Notes: generated by a model not told the origin, from the letters alone. Positions 1 to 11,494 are shown, counted from the first letter of the stretch. The stretch is 61,219 nt of DNA from Actinomycetota bacterium (GCA_009699575.1 WLNY01000009.1:1-61219), one strand, 5' to 3'. Translations and numbers: made by a program.

Positions 1-3
1 CAG

Positions 4-76
4 TGCCCCGAGTGGGGGTCGAACCCACACTGGGAGGATTTTAAGTCCTCTGCCTCTGCCATTGGGCTATCGGGGC
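4..76 (-). tRNA. tRNA-Leu(UAA), short variable loop
   Basis: The minus strand folds into a full cloverleaf: 7-bp acceptor stem (GCCCCGA/TCGGGGC), a D arm with GG in the loop, a 5-bp anticodon stem around loop CTTAAAA (anticodon TAA), and a T arm with TTCGACC. Discriminator is A73 and no CCA is encoded. The anticodon reads the leucine codon UUA. The variable region is only 5 nt (CCAGT), whereas bacterial tRNA-Leu normally has a long class II arm, so the structure is class I while the anticodon is leucine. It lies downstream of the ppx-udgB genes on the same strand. Confidence 0.9.
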
Positions 77-102
77 CACGTGTAATAACGCCTGAGTGTA
101 CT

Positions 103-831
103 TCAGATACGAGGGGGTAAAGCGCAAAATTTGGCAGCTTTGCGAAGCACGGAATCCAACATCGGGCGGGTTAATTTTCCAGTGAATGTATTTTGTTGAC
201 TGGGGTGATAACTCGCAATAACTAGATATTCGGTTCCCTCGTGCGTGTATTTGAGTGAGGCACTATGTGCAAATTTTGGAGCTTTTACTTGATGCCCTAG
301 ATCGTGTAACCCTTTGAAAAGAGCGGTCCAAGCAAATGAGCCAAGTGCTACAAATGATTTTATTGAGGGTTCGATGAGCGCAAGTTCGCGATTAAAAAAA
401 TGCCCGCATTCATCACGCTCTTGCGTTGTTGGTTTATTATTAGGTGGGGCGCATCGAACAGCCGTGGAAATTCTTACTCCAAAGAGTTCTTGTCCATCGT
501 CACGGGAAATACTTGTCGCAATTTTTGCAAGCCCTAATCGATGGAGCGAACCGTATAGCCAATCTCCCGAAGAATCTCCCGTAAATACGCGCCCTGTGCG
601 ATTAGCACCGTGAGCACCTGGCGCTAATCCGATGATCAACATCCGTGGCGATTCTGACCCAAATCCAGGAATAGGTTTTCCCCAATAATTCTGATCTGCA
701 TAGGATTTTCTTTTTACGTGAGCGATTTCTTCACGCCACTCTACTAATCGAGGACATGCATGACAGTTAATTATTTCTTTTTGTAGAAGGCGAAGATTTT
801 TTGCTTTAGACAAGTGACCAAGCCATCCCAT
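103..831 (-). CDS. Uracil-DNA glycosylase family 5 (UdgB-type)
   Basis: Base-excision repair enzyme removing uracil, and in this family hypoxanthine and other deaminated bases, from DNA. The 242-aa product shows the family 4/5 signature: four cysteines placed for a 4Fe-4S cluster (C23, C26, C127, C142), motif A GLAPGAHGANRTGR at about 68-81 and motif B HPSQQNTFTG at about 209-218. Motif A with Ala-His rather than the Glu/Asp of family 4 points to family 5. The start overlaps the 3' end of ppx by 26 bp, so translation is probably coupled; a slightly later start cannot be excluded. It is the last protein gene of the eno-DUF501-ppx group before the tRNA. Confidence 0.88.
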   Translation of the reverse strand: MGWLGHLSKAKNLRLLQKEIINCHACPRLVEWREEIAHVKRKSYADQNYWGKPIPGFGSESPRMLIIGLAPGAHGANRTGRVFTGDSSGDWLYGSLHRLGLAKIATSISRDDGQELFGVRISTAVRCAPPNNKPTTQERDECGHFFNRELALIEPSIKSFVALGSFAWTALFKGLHDLGHQVKAPKFAHSASLKYTHEGTEYLVIASYHPSQQNTFTGKLTRPMLDSVLRKAAKFCALPPRI

Positions 832-1714
832 CTAAAATATCTGATTCTGAAGCAACAAATTCCTTTGCACCCGTGGCTTTCATAATTTCTGAAAGTACTA
901 GGGAGCCGGCGGCGAAAACATCTGCTCGACCTGGATGGAGAAATCCAACGCGTGCCCGATCATCTGGTGTCATAGTTTGAAATTTCTGCGAAACAGCGTG
1001 GGTGCTCTCAGCTGATACTCGCGCTAAGTGAATCGCGTAGCGGTCATATGAGTCGAGACCGAGGGATGCTGCAGCAACTGAAGTCGCTGTGCCAGCTACT
1101 GCGATAAGCGTTTTAGCTTGAGTTATGGGCACTACTGCAGCCGCGCTGGCAATTGCTTCTTGAATATCTGCGCGGGCGTTTTCAACCTCTTGCGCAGTTG
1201 GTGGGTCTGAATGGAAATTTCGCTCAGTCATTCGAACGCATCCAATATCAACGCTCTTTGCAAATTCAACATGCGTCGTTCCGTACACAAATTCGGTGGA
1301 TCCCCCACCAATATCAACAACCAAGAATGGGCCATCGGATTCTTTAAAATCGCGAGTGGCGCCAATAAAGGAGAGCGATGCTTCTTCTTCGCCAGAGATT
1401 ACTTCGGGTTCAATGCCAAGGCGCTCTTTAACGCCATCGATAAATAAATCACGATTTTTAGCATCTCGCGTTGCACTTGTTGCGCAGAATCGGATCTTTT
1501 CAACTCCTCGGCGCGAAATTTCCTTTGCGAAGATATCGACCGCGGCCAGTGTGCGAGTAATCGCATCGGGATGAAATTCACCAGTCTTATCAACGCCTTG
1601 TCCCAGTCGAACAATTTCCATGGTGCGGAAAATTTCGTGAAAATTTTCACCCTCGATATCGGCGATTAATAAACGAATTGAATTTGTTCCACAATCTATG
1701 GCTGCAACTCTCAT
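806..1714 (-). CDS. ppx: Ppx/GppA family exopolyphosphatase
   Basis: Hydrolyses terminal phosphates of inorganic polyphosphate or the 5'-phosphate of pppGpp; the family does both and sequence alone does not decide. The 302-aa protein has the actin-like ATPase folds: phosphate-1 loop DCGTNSIRLLIAD at 7-19, SGEEEA at 107-112 with the catalytic glutamate region, and phosphate-2 loop VVDIGGGSTEF at about 132-142. At about 300 aa it is the short actinobacterial form (like Mtb Rv1026) without the C-terminal HD domain. Its ATG overlaps the stop of the DUF501 gene (ATGA), so they are co-translated. Confidence 0.92.
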   Translation of the reverse strand: MRVAAIDCGTNSIRLLIADIEGENFHEIFRTMEIVRLGQGVDKTGEFHPDAITRTLAAVDIFAKEISRRGVEKIRFCATSATRDAKNRDLFIDGVKERLGIEPEVISGEEEASLSFIGATRDFKESDGPFLVVDIGGGSTEFVYGTTHVEFAKSVDIGCVRMTERNFHSDPPTAQEVENARADIQEAIASAAAVVPITQAKTLIAVAGTATSVAAASLGLDSYDRYAIHLARVSAESTHAVSQKFQTMTPDDRARVGFLHPGRADVFAAGSLVLSEIMKATGAKEFVASESDILDGMAWSLV

Positions 1715-2214
1715 TTTTCAACCTCGGTGCTACAGGGTTGATCAAGCCACCATTGTGGAAGTGCTGCAAGTGCTTCATCACCTAGTGGATTGATCCCTGA
1801 GCCTGCACCAAGTGAATGAGCAACGAGAGAGTGAAGACATTTCACTCGTGTTGGCATGCCCCCAGCCGAAATATTTTTCACTTCTTCAACGTCTATTCCA
1901 AGTGCATCTCTATCTGAAAGGTATGCCTCGTGAGCTTTTCTGTACTCACGTGCAAGTTCGGCATCGCTTTCAAGGCGATTATTCATCTCTGCCATAAGTC
2001 CAGAGGATTCAAGGGTTGAAATTGCTCCGGTAAGTCGAGGACATGTGGCGTAATAGAAAGTGGGAAAAGGCGTGCCATCACTTAGTCGTGGTGGAGTTTG
2101 AACTACTGCCGGTTTTCCGCATGGGCAACGGTAGGCGATTTCGTGGACATCACGAGGAGTGCGTCCTAATTGAAATTCAATACATTCAAGATCGCCAGGT
2201 TGAATTGAACTCAC
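1711..2214 (-). CDS. DUF501 family protein
   Basis: Conserved actinobacterial protein of unknown function, 167 aa, no signal peptide or membrane segment. A CPCG motif near residue 31 and a later Cys (YYATCPRL) could bind metal; this is inference. The GTG start overlaps the TGA of the ftsB-like gene (GTGA), and its own stop overlaps the ppx ATG. The order ftsB-DUF501-ppx matches Mtb Rv1024-Rv1025-Rv1026, which supports the family assignment but not a role. Confidence 0.88.
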   Translation of the reverse strand: MSSIQPGDLECIEFQLGRTPRDVHEIAYRCPCGKPAVVQTPPRLSDGTPFPTFYYATCPRLTGAISTLESSGLMAEMNNRLESDAELAREYRKAHEAYLSDRDALGIDVEEVKNISAGGMPTRVKCLHSLVAHSLGAGSGINPLGDEALAALPQWWLDQPCSTEVEK

Positions 2215-2615
2215 TTGGTTTGAATTTCAGTAATAGATGCAATCAATCGCAGGTACCACGGTTGACCAACAGGAAGGTCTTTCTCCGGAACGCTTGTTGA
2301 AATTTTTTCTTGTGGTGCGGTTGGATCACTGATGATGTATTGGCGTTCACCGGGCAATACAAAATGTAAACGCGAACGTGCTTGGGATGCAACGTATTCT
2401 GGATCGCGCCAAAGTTGTAGATCGCGACGCGCTTGTGCAAGTGCAGCGTTAGTAGTCTCGTACTGATTCTGCAGCGCATTTATTTGAGCGCGTTGAGTGA
2501 TGTAGTGCTTGATGGGTGGAGCAATCGTTATGGCAAGGACGAAGAGAATTCCAGCCAGCGCAAATGCACGACTATTGCTACGTCGACGAGAGAAGTTAAG
2601 ACGACGACGAGCCAT
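2211..2615 (-). CDS. FtsB/DivIC-like septum formation initiator
   Basis: Small bitopic membrane protein of the divisome (FtsB/DivIC family), thought to bridge FtsL/FtsQ and the septal synthase. The 134-aa product has a very basic N-terminus (MARRRLNFSRRRSNSR), one transmembrane helix at about 18-36, then a coiled coil (about 40-70: QRAQINALQNQYETTNAAL) and the short conserved region with LQLWRDPEYVASQARSRLHFVLPGE split across about 66-92. Starts 3 bp after the eno stop, as in the mycobacterial eno-Rv1024 order. Confidence 0.87.
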   Translation of the reverse strand: MARRRLNFSRRRSNSRAFALAGILFVLAITIAPPIKHYITQRAQINALQNQYETTNAALAQARRDLQLWRDPEYVASQARSRLHFVLPGERQYIISDPTAPQEKISTSVPEKDLPVGQPWYLRLIASITEIQTK

Positions 2616-2618
2616 TAC

Positions 2619-4572
<1,954 letters not shown>

Positions 4573-4573
<1 letters not shown>

Positions 4574-4585
4574 ACGAGAGTATTA
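4573..4585 (-). promoter_or_regulatory. Putative -10 (TAATAC) overlapping a stop codon, mazG
   Basis: Minus strand reads TAATAC-TCTCGT-ATG. The TAA is the stop codon of the upstream lipoprotein gene. The last base is C rather than T, so this is a weaker member of the window's TANNNT-N6-ATG set. No Shine-Dalgarno is visible in the 9-nt gap. Confidence 0.35.
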
Positions 4586-5188
4586 CTTGGTCGCTGGAGT
4601 AACTGCAGAACCTGCAGCATCAGTTGCAACGATGTTTGCATTGACCGCATCCCAAACGCCGTAACGTGGGTTAACGACAACTTTTTCTTCATTTGCCATA
4701 TCAACGACTAGTTTTTGAATCTGAGTTCCAATGTCAGCTTCTGCAACACCAGAGGCAGTCAACGCTTGGCTTAACTTGTCAGAGATGATGATGCTCTGGA
4801 GGTACAAGTCAAAGTCCAGAGGAGAAATTCCGGCACCAACGAGAGCCGTAGGAAGTTTCTCGACTCCGCCAACTTGCTCCAGAATGCTTGCTCGTCGTGT
4901 ATCAATTTCAGCTTTTGAAACAGTCATCTTCACTTTTTTAGAAACATCATTGAGAATTTGTGAAAGAAGGTGCAAACGTAGTTGCGAACGATTGAGATCT
5001 TCGCCAATCTCCAATTGCATTTGAGATGTATCGATCTTTGCACGTTCTGCCAAAATAGAATCGATACTTGCTTGAACCGTAGCCTGTGAAATTTTTGTAT
5101 TACCAACTGTTGCTGCGGCGCCTACTTGCGAGCAACCTGATAACAAAAGGGTTGCGATGACACTTGTAAGAGCAATTATTTTCTTCAC
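4583..5188 (-). CDS. SurA-N-like lipoprotein (LpqU position)
   Basis: Predicted exported lipoprotein of 201 aa. The N-terminus has a basic start, a hydrophobic stretch and lipobox LLSGC (cysteine at 19). The rest resembles the SurA/PrsA N-terminal chaperone fold: VGNTKISQATVQASID at about 28-43, then helical segments. No PPIase domain follows, so a chaperone-like role is inference. GTG start overlaps the mfd stop (GTGA). Order mfd-mazG-lipoprotein-eno resembles Mtb mfd-Rv1021-lpqU-eno, with mazG and the lipoprotein swapped here. The C-terminal tail is rich in Ala/Thr/Pro (GSAVTPATK), a possible O-mannosylation target of the PMT encoded at 21-22 kb. Confidence 0.75.
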   Translation of the reverse strand: MKKIIALTSVIATLLLSGCSQVGAAATVGNTKISQATVQASIDSILAERAKIDTSQMQLEIGEDLNRSQLRLHLLSQILNDVSKKVKMTVSKAEIDTRRASILEQVGGVEKLPTALVGAGISPLDFDLYLQSIIISDKLSQALTASGVAEADIGTQIQKLVVDMANEEKVVVNPRYGVWDAVNANIVATDAAGSAVTPATK

Positions 5189-8100
5189 GATGAACTCTCT
5201 TTCGCATTTGGTGCCAGTTGGCTCACGGCCTGTGTTACCCAGGCCAGAAGAGAAGTATCCACCATCTCAGGACCACTTTCTGACGGGCTCCACGAAGCAC
5301 TCTTGGGCATTGCAACTAAAACAGTCGAGGTGGCCCCTTTATAGAGTGACCCGGGATACATCCGAGTCAATCGCAGTTGGCGTGATTCGGGGAGTGCAAG
5401 TGGAGCAAGACGAAGGAATTTCCCTTGAATAACAACTTCGCGAAGTTGAGCCGACTTTGCGTGTGCTCGCAGCGCCGCAACGCCAAGTAGTACCTGTGCT
5501 TCTTCTGGGAGTGGACCGAAACGATCAACTAATTCTGCGCGAATAGATTCAACATCATCATCGATACGAACATCAGCTAGTCGGCGATAGAGATCAAGGC
5601 GAAGGCGTTCCCCAGGAACGTAATCGTGTGACAAGTGCGCATTAATTGGAAGTTCCACTTTGCATTCATGATTAGGTTCTTCGGTCTCAATAATTCCACT
5701 CTTGAAATCTTGTACGGCCTCTCCCACCATGCGCATGTATAAATCAAATCCAACATCTGCGATGTGGCCCGACTGCTCTCCACCCAAAAGATTTCCTGCG
5801 CCACGAATCTCAAGATCCTTAAGAGCTACTCGCATTCCTGCACCCAGTTCGGTATTGGCTGCAATAGTTTTTAATCGATCATGAGCGAGTTCCGACAACG
5901 GCTGGTCAGCTGGATACAGAAAATATGCATATGCGCGTTCGCGACCACGGCCAACGCGACCACGTAATTGGTGAAGTTGTGAGAGGCCAAATCGATCAGC
6001 TCGTTCAACTATCAGGGTATTTGCATTCGCAATGTCTAGTCCGCTTTCCACAATCGTCGTACAGACAAGCACATCAAAATCGCGATTCCAAAAACCAAGA
6101 ATCACATCTTCAAGTTCCCCTTCACTCATCTGCCCGTGGGCGATCCTAATGCGCGCTTCGGGCACTAACTCCGAAAGTCTCGCCGCAGTACGATCAATTG
6201 ATTCCACACGATTATGGATATAAAAAATCTGCCCATCGCGTAGAAGTTCGCGATGAATGGCAGCTGCAATTTGTGCTTCTTCACTTGGGCCTACATAGGT
6301 CAAAATTGGATGTCGCTCTTCTGGGGGCGTTGTAATGGTCGACATTTCACGAATGCCCGTCACGGCCATTTCCAGTGTGCGTGGAATTGGAGTCGCAGAC
6401 ATGGCTAGTACATCCACAGTAGTTCGAAGCTTTTTAAGCGATTCTTTCTGTTCTACACCAAAACGCTGTTCCTCATCAACTATGACAAGACCTAAGTCTT
6501 TGAAAATCACATCATTGGAAAGCAATCGATGTGTACCAATAACAATATCCAGGGCTCCTGAAGCCAAATGCGTAATGACTTCTTTGCTCTCTTTTGCTGT
6601 ATTAAATCGAGAGAGCCCCGCGACCTTTATCGGAAATCCTGAATATCTCTGTTCAAATGTATTTGAATGCTGTTGCACAAGAAGTGTCGTTGGAACGAGT
6701 ACTGCAACTTGCTTTCCATCTTGGACAGCTTTGAAAGCTGCGCGTATTGCAATTTCAGTTTTTCCATAACCCACATCGCCGCAAATAATTCGATCCATTG
6801 GATACGGACGTTCCATATCTCGCTTTACTTCTTCGATGGTAGAAAGTTGGTCAGGTGTTTCAATATATGAAAACGCATCCTCGAGTTCGCGCTGCCAAGG
6901 AGTGTCAGGCGAAAAGGCATATCCGGGTGAAGATGTTCGCGCGGCATAGAGCCTGATGAGTTCACCTGCAATTTGCCGTACTGCTTTTCGAGCACGGCTC
7001 TTCGCTTTTTGCCATTCTCCGCTTCCAATGCGGTGAATTGTGGGAGTCTCTCCACCAATGTATTTACTAACAAGCTCAAGTGAATCGGTGGGAACGAAAA
7101 CTCGATCACCTGGTTGTCCTCGTTTGGCTGAGGCATATTCTAGAACTAGGTATTCGCGCGTGACCCCTGCGACTGTGCGCTGAATTAACTCAACATATCT
7201 TCCAATTCCATGTTGTTCGTGAACGACAAAGTCGCCAGTTTTTAATTCAAGTGGATCAATCGTGGCCTTGCGCTTGGAAGGAAGTTTTTCGCCACTTTGA
7301 ATTGCGCCTTTAGATCCCGATAAGTCTCTCTCAGTAATAAACAGGAGTTCACAATCTGGATATGAGAAGCCGTGCGCAATAGGCGTTGTTGTGATGTTAA
7401 CAGTACCTCGTGTGGGTTCGGCGACAAGGGATTCGACAGTTCGCACAGGAAGATCAGCGCCTCTGAGAATTCCAGCATACCTTTCAACCATTCCATGTCC
7501 ATGAGCTGCAAAAATAATTGTTTGTGAAGCACTAATTGCTGTTGATAATTCGGCAATGAGTCGGTCAGTATTTCCTCTAAGAGGGTCGATGGGATGCGCA
7601 TCAACGAAATATGTTCCGACATCTAAGTCGCTACCAAAAGCATTAAAACTTCGCGATGTGAGGTTAAGACTAGAAATTTGAGCGGCAATTTCATCCCACG
7701 TCATATACGTGCCAGAACCATCATGGATTGGGGATGCACCACCACTTGCAGCATTGGACCAAGAGGCGGCTAGGAATTCTTCATTTGTTGCGAGCAAGTC
7801 TGCCGCTCGTGACTTAATGCGCTCGTAATCAAGAAAAATGATTTCGGTATTTTTGGGCATTCGATCGAGAATCGTTTCTTGTTTGTCAATCAGAATTGGA
7901 ATAAGCGATTCCATTCCCTCGGAAGTAATGCCTTGAGAAATTCGATCGAGAATTTCTCTTCCCAATGGGTATTGGTCGATCAGAGATAATGCGCGATCTC
8001 TAATTGTTTGAGTCAGTAATAGTTCTCGACATGGATACACGGCGAGTGATCCAATAACTGGCGCAAATGTTCTCTGATCGGCTACCTCGAAATAACTCAC

Positions 8101-8679
8101 ATCCTCAATCTCATCGCCAAAAAAATCGATTCGAATAGGGTGGGATGAAAGCGGCAAGAATAAATCAACAATTCCACCACGAACGGCAAATTCACCTCGG
8201 CGTTCAACTAGGTCAGTTCGGTTGTATGCAAGATCAGTGAGGTGTGAAATTAATTTCTCCAGTGCAATTTCGTTTCCTATTTCAAGGTATAAAAGTGGCT
8301 CTTTAGCTAAATCACCAATTATTCGATGAATAAGTCCTCGTACGGGTGTTACAACAATTGGATGCGATGTGCGCTTTTTTTCAAGCTCCACCAATGTTGC
8401 TATGCGGCGCGCAACAGTGTCACTTCGTGGGCTTAAGCGTTCATGTGGCAACGTTTCCCATGCCGGAAATTCAAGAACGTCGCTATGAAGTTCGCGCAGT
8501 TCTGTTGCGAGATCTTCAGCAACCCGACTCGATCCACAGACAAGCAACACTGGACGTTCGCGCGCCCGAAGTGCCGTTAAAAAGGAATACATCGCGCTGG
8601 GTGCAACAATTGATGCACCTTCTTCAAGGCTAGACATGAGGGCTTCGTTGCGGCCGAGAATTTTGAGAATCGCCTGCAT
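5185..8679 (-). CDS. mfd: Transcription-repair coupling factor Mfd
   Basis: Large ATP-dependent translocase that removes stalled RNA polymerase at lesions and recruits UvrA. 1164 aa from the chosen start. Domains in order: UvrB-homology region with the EFPAWETLPHERLSP motif, RNA-polymerase-interacting CarD-like domain (DFVVHEQHGIGRY), helicase motifs (CGDVGYGKTEIA Walker A, VIVDEEQRFG DExQ box, SATPIPRTLEM, ESGLDIANANT, QLRGRVGRG), TRCF C-terminal domain. The open frame extends further upstream but only the internal ATG at 8679 has a good ribosome-binding site (GGAGGG) and fits the family N-terminus (MQAILKILGRNEAL). Transcribed away from ppc. Confidence 0.96.
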   Translation of the reverse strand: MQAILKILGRNEALMSSLEEGASIVAPSAMYSFLTALRARERPVLLVCGSSRVAEDLATELRELHSDVLEFPAWETLPHERLSPRSDTVARRIATLVELEKKRTSHPIVVTPVRGLIHRIIGDLAKEPLLYLEIGNEIALEKLISHLTDLAYNRTDLVERRGEFAVRGGIVDLFLPLSSHPIRIDFFGDEIEDVSYFEVADQRTFAPVIGSLAVYPCRELLLTQTIRDRALSLIDQYPLGREILDRISQGITSEGMESLIPILIDKQETILDRMPKNTEIIFLDYERIKSRAADLLATNEEFLAASWSNAASGGASPIHDGSGTYMTWDEIAAQISSLNLTSRSFNAFGSDLDVGTYFVDAHPIDPLRGNTDRLIAELSTAISASQTIIFAAHGHGMVERYAGILRGADLPVRTVESLVAEPTRGTVNITTTPIAHGFSYPDCELLFITERDLSGSKGAIQSGEKLPSKRKATIDPLELKTGDFVVHEQHGIGRYVELIQRTVAGVTREYLVLEYASAKRGQPGDRVFVPTDSLELVSKYIGGETPTIHRIGSGEWQKAKSRARKAVRQIAGELIRLYAARTSSPGYAFSPDTPWQRELEDAFSYIETPDQLSTIEEVKRDMERPYPMDRIICGDVGYGKTEIAIRAAFKAVQDGKQVAVLVPTTLLVQQHSNTFEQRYSGFPIKVAGLSRFNTAKESKEVITHLASGALDIVIGTHRLLSNDVIFKDLGLVIVDEEQRFGVEQKESLKKLRTTVDVLAMSATPIPRTLEMAVTGIREMSTITTPPEERHPILTYVGPSEEAQIAAAIHRELLRDGQIFYIHNRVESIDRTAARLSELVPEARIRIAHGQMSEGELEDVILGFWNRDFDVLVCTTIVESGLDIANANTLIVERADRFGLSQLHQLRGRVGRGRERAYAYFLYPADQPLSELAHDRLKTIAANTELGAGMRVALKDLEIRGAGNLLGGEQSGHIADVGFDLYMRMVGEAVQDFKSGIIETEEPNHECKVELPINAHLSHDYVPGERLRLDLYRRLADVRIDDDVESIRAELVDRFGPLPEEAQVLLGVAALRAHAKSAQLREVVIQGKFLRLAPLALPESRQLRLTRMYPGSLYKGATSTVLVAMPKSASWSPSESGPEMVDTSLLAWVTQAVSQLAPNAKESSS

Positions 8680-8774
8680 CACACACCCTCCACACGCATC
8701 TGGCCCCAACTTCCAAAGGAAGGGGGCTAATAAATGAAGTCTAGAGCAGTTCAGACCTCTGCCATGATTAGCCA
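8680..8774. promoter_or_regulatory. Divergent mfd/ppc intergenic promoter region
   Basis: This 95-bp gap separates the starts of mfd (minus) and ppc (plus). The mfd side has a clear GGAGGG ribosome-binding site. The ppc side has no Shine-Dalgarno but has CATGAT six bases before the GTG start (CATGAT-TAGCCA-GTG), a one-mismatch form of the leaderless -10 geometry seen at other genes here. Confidence 0.45.
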
Positions 8775-11492
8775 GTGCCCACAACAGATCCTTCACGCGC
8801 GATTGGCAGCGATGATGCGGGGCTACGTGCTGATGTTCGCAAACTTGGGGATTTGCTTGGTCAATCCCTTGTTCGCCAAGAAGGTAAAGAGTTACTCGAT
8901 TTGGTTGAGGCGGTACGAAAAGCAATTCGTGATGGCGATGGCGATGATTTGTTGGCATCGATTTCTATTGACGAATCCGTACAACTAGTTCGTGCTTTTA
9001 GTACCTACTTCAATTTAGCCAATGTCGCAGAACAGGTGCACCGCGCTCGAGTATTAGCTCAAACACGTTCACAAGGTGGGTCCTGGTTATCTCGAGCGGT
9101 TGACAAAATTGCAGAAGCTCAAAAAAATCAAATACCTGGCCACGAATTTACAACTGCAGACGTAGCGCAATGGGTCAATGAACTTATGGTGCGTCCGGTG
9201 TTTACTGCCCACCCTACGGAAGCTGCTCGACGTTCAATATTAAATAAGCTCGGCAGAGTCGCAACGCTTTTAGATCAATCAACTGACCCCAATCAAAATG
9301 CACGGCTAGCAGAGACTATTGATCTCTTATGGCAGACCGATGAACTCAGAGTTGGACGCCCAGAGCCTCTTGATGAAGCTATGAATGCGCTGTACTACCT
9401 GGATGATCTTTTCCGAATGACCGTGCCAGAAGTTCTCAATGATTTTCGAAATGAAATGGCACGGCTCAATATTGAATTGCCTGTAACTGCCAGACCTTTA
9501 AGTTTTGGAAGTTGGATTGGTGGGGACCGTGATGGAAACCCCAATGTCACAGCTGAAGTAACAACTGATGCAATGGTTTTACAAGTAGGTCACGCCATCC
9601 GCGTGACAATTGATGCAATGAATGATTTGCGACAAATGCTTTCAGTGTCCACTCGTATTTCAGGAGTCTCAGCAGAGCTACTCGCTTCTATCGACGAAGA
9701 TCTGAAATACATTCCTGAATTCGAAGAACGATTCTTGCGCCTCAATGTCCAAGAGCCGTATCGCCTCAAGGCCACAGCCATTGTGCACCGCCTGGCTTTC
9801 ACACGAAATCGCCATGCTGTGAATGGCCCACATGTTGCCCATCGTGACTATAGAAATACATCAGAACTTGTCGCTGATCTCGTTTTGATGCGGGATTCAC
9901 TTTTGGCAAACCGTGGCGAACTTATGGCAACAGGGCTACTTGAGCGCACAATTCGTACAGTAAGCGCATTTGGGCTTACCCACGCAACTTTAGATGTGCG
10001 TGAACATTCAGATGCACATCATCACGCACTCACTCTTTTGCTGGGCAATGGATACGAAAATTTGAGTCACCAAGAAAGATTTCCAATTCTTGCCGCCGAA
10101 TTAGGTTCAGATATTCGCCTTGACCTCACCCGACTTGATGCTGCGGGAAAACGAACCTTCGATACTTTTGTTGCAATTTATGATCTCATCGAAAGATTTG
10201 GTCCAGAGGCTATCGAGACGTACATAGTTTCAATGACTAAAGGTTCCGATGATTTGATTGCCTCAGTGGTTTTAGCAAAACAAGCAGGACTTGTCGACGT
10301 GGCAAAAGATATTGCAATTATCGGATTTGCACCTCTTCTTGAAACTGTTGCCGAACTTAAAGCTGCTGGAGAAATCCTTGAAACTCTTCTCGCAGATCCA
10401 ACATATAGAAAAGTTGTATCACTGCGAGGAAACGTACAGGAAGTCATGCTGGGCTATTCTGATTCGAATAAGGATGCCGGTATCGCGACAAGCCAGTGGG
10501 AAATTCACCGCGCCCAAAGACGGCTTCGCGATGTTGCAATGAAACATGGAGTAACACTTCGACTTTTTCATGGTCGTGGTGGATCTGTTGGTCGCGGTGG
10601 TGGGCCGACCTACGAAGCCCTCGTTGCACTTCCATGGGGATCTGTAGATGGCCAAATAAAAATGACTGAGCAAGGTGAAGTCATCTCGGATAAGTACGCA
10701 CTTCCATCTTTGGCACGTGAAAATGTTGAACTCACTCTCGCAGCCTCACTTGAGGCAACAGTCCTCAACCGAAGCCCACGCCAGAGTCCAGGTGACCTTA
10801 CCTTGTGGAATGAGTGCATGGATCTCGTCAGTGAAAATTCATTTAAACGGTACCGATCACTCATTGATCAACCTGACTTACCTGCCTATTTCTACGCATC
10901 AACTCCTGTCGAACAACTCGGAGAAATGATGCTTGGGTCGCGTCCGTCTCGACGCCCAGATGCAAGTGGTGGCCTAGATAGTCTTCGCGCAATTCCTTGG
11001 GTCTTCGGTTGGACACAATCACGTCAAATTGTTCCTGGTTGGTTTGGTGTTGGTACAGGCCTTAAAGCAGCACGTGAATCTGGCAAGAGCGATGTCCTCG
11101 CCCACATGCTAAAGGAATGGCACTTTTTCCATACCTTTATTAGCAATGTAGAAATGACACTCGCAAAAACAGATCTCGATTTAGCCAAGCGTTACGTACA
11201 AGCTCTGGTTCCCTCTGATTTGCATCACTTCTTGGACTTGATCACAGAAGAATTTGAACTTACCTGCGCTGAAATTCTTTTGCTCACAAATAAGTCCGCC
11301 ATCTTGGGAGACCAACAAATACTTGCCAGGACTTTGCAAGTACGTGATGCCTACCTAGCTCCATTGCATTTGCTGCAAATTAATCTTCTCAATCGAGTGC
11401 GCACTAATGAAGGTGAAGTTGATGCAACGTTGCAAAGAGCACTTTTGTTAACGATTAATGGTGTGGCTGCAGGACTTCGAAATACAGGTTGA
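8775..11492 (+). CDS. ppc: Phosphoenolpyruvate carboxylase
   Basis: Anaplerotic enzyme carboxylating PEP to oxaloacetate with bicarbonate. The 905-aa protein has all signatures: TAHPTEAARRS with the catalytic histidine (about 142-152), GSWIGGDRDGNPNVT, the LRLFHGRGGSVGRGGGP glycine-rich loop and a C-terminal RNTG tail. Start is GTG; an in-frame TAG two codons upstream rules out a longer protein. It converges with pth, leaving only 2 bp between stop codons. It supplies oxaloacetate for the citrate synthase encoded at 37.5 kb; bicarbonate could come from the carbonic anhydrase at 51.4 kb. That link is inference. Confidence 0.97.
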   Translation: MPTTDPSRAIGSDDAGLRADVRKLGDLLGQSLVRQEGKELLDLVEAVRKAIRDGDGDDLLASISIDESVQLVRAFSTYFNLANVAEQVHRARVLAQTRSQGGSWLSRAVDKIAEAQKNQIPGHEFTTADVAQWVNELMVRPVFTAHPTEAARRSILNKLGRVATLLDQSTDPNQNARLAETIDLLWQTDELRVGRPEPLDEAMNALYYLDDLFRMTVPEVLNDFRNEMARLNIELPVTARPLSFGSWIGGDRDGNPNVTAEVTTDAMVLQVGHAIRVTIDAMNDLRQMLSVSTRISGVSAELLASIDEDLKYIPEFEERFLRLNVQEPYRLKATAIVHRLAFTRNRHAVNGPHVAHRDYRNTSELVADLVLMRDSLLANRGELMATGLLERTIRTVSAFGLTHATLDVREHSDAHHHALTLLLGNGYENLSHQERFPILAAELGSDIRLDLTRLDAAGKRTFDTFVAIYDLIERFGPEAIETYIVSMTKGSDDLIASVVLAKQAGLVDVAKDIAIIGFAPLLETVAELKAAGEILETLLADPTYRKVVSLRGNVQEVMLGYSDSNKDAGIATSQWEIHRAQRRLRDVAMKHGVTLRLFHGRGGSVGRGGGPTYEALVALPWGSVDGQIKMTEQGEVISDKYALPSLARENVELTLAASLEATVLNRSPRQSPGDLTLWNECMDLVSENSFKRYRSLIDQPDLPAYFYASTPVEQLGEMMLGSRPSRRPDASGGLDSLRAIPWVFGWTQSRQIVPGWFGVGTGLKAARESGKSDVLAHMLKEWHFFHTFISNVEMTLAKTDLDLAKRYVQALVPSDLHHFLDLITEEFELTCAEILLLTNKSAILGDQQILARTLQVRDAYLAPLHLLQINLLNRVRTNEGEVDATLQRALLLTINGVAAGLRNTG

Positions 11493-11494
11493 TT

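Noticed and set aside
5185-8958. Longer mfd reading frame starting at 8958
   Set aside because: The extra N-terminus (His/Pro/Cys-rich) is not Mfd-like and lies antisense to the start of ppc; the ATG at 8679 has a proper ribosome-binding site.
8734-8988. 84-aa plus-strand frame over the ppc start
   Set aside because: Out of frame with ppc and without family-like sequence; a shadow frame.
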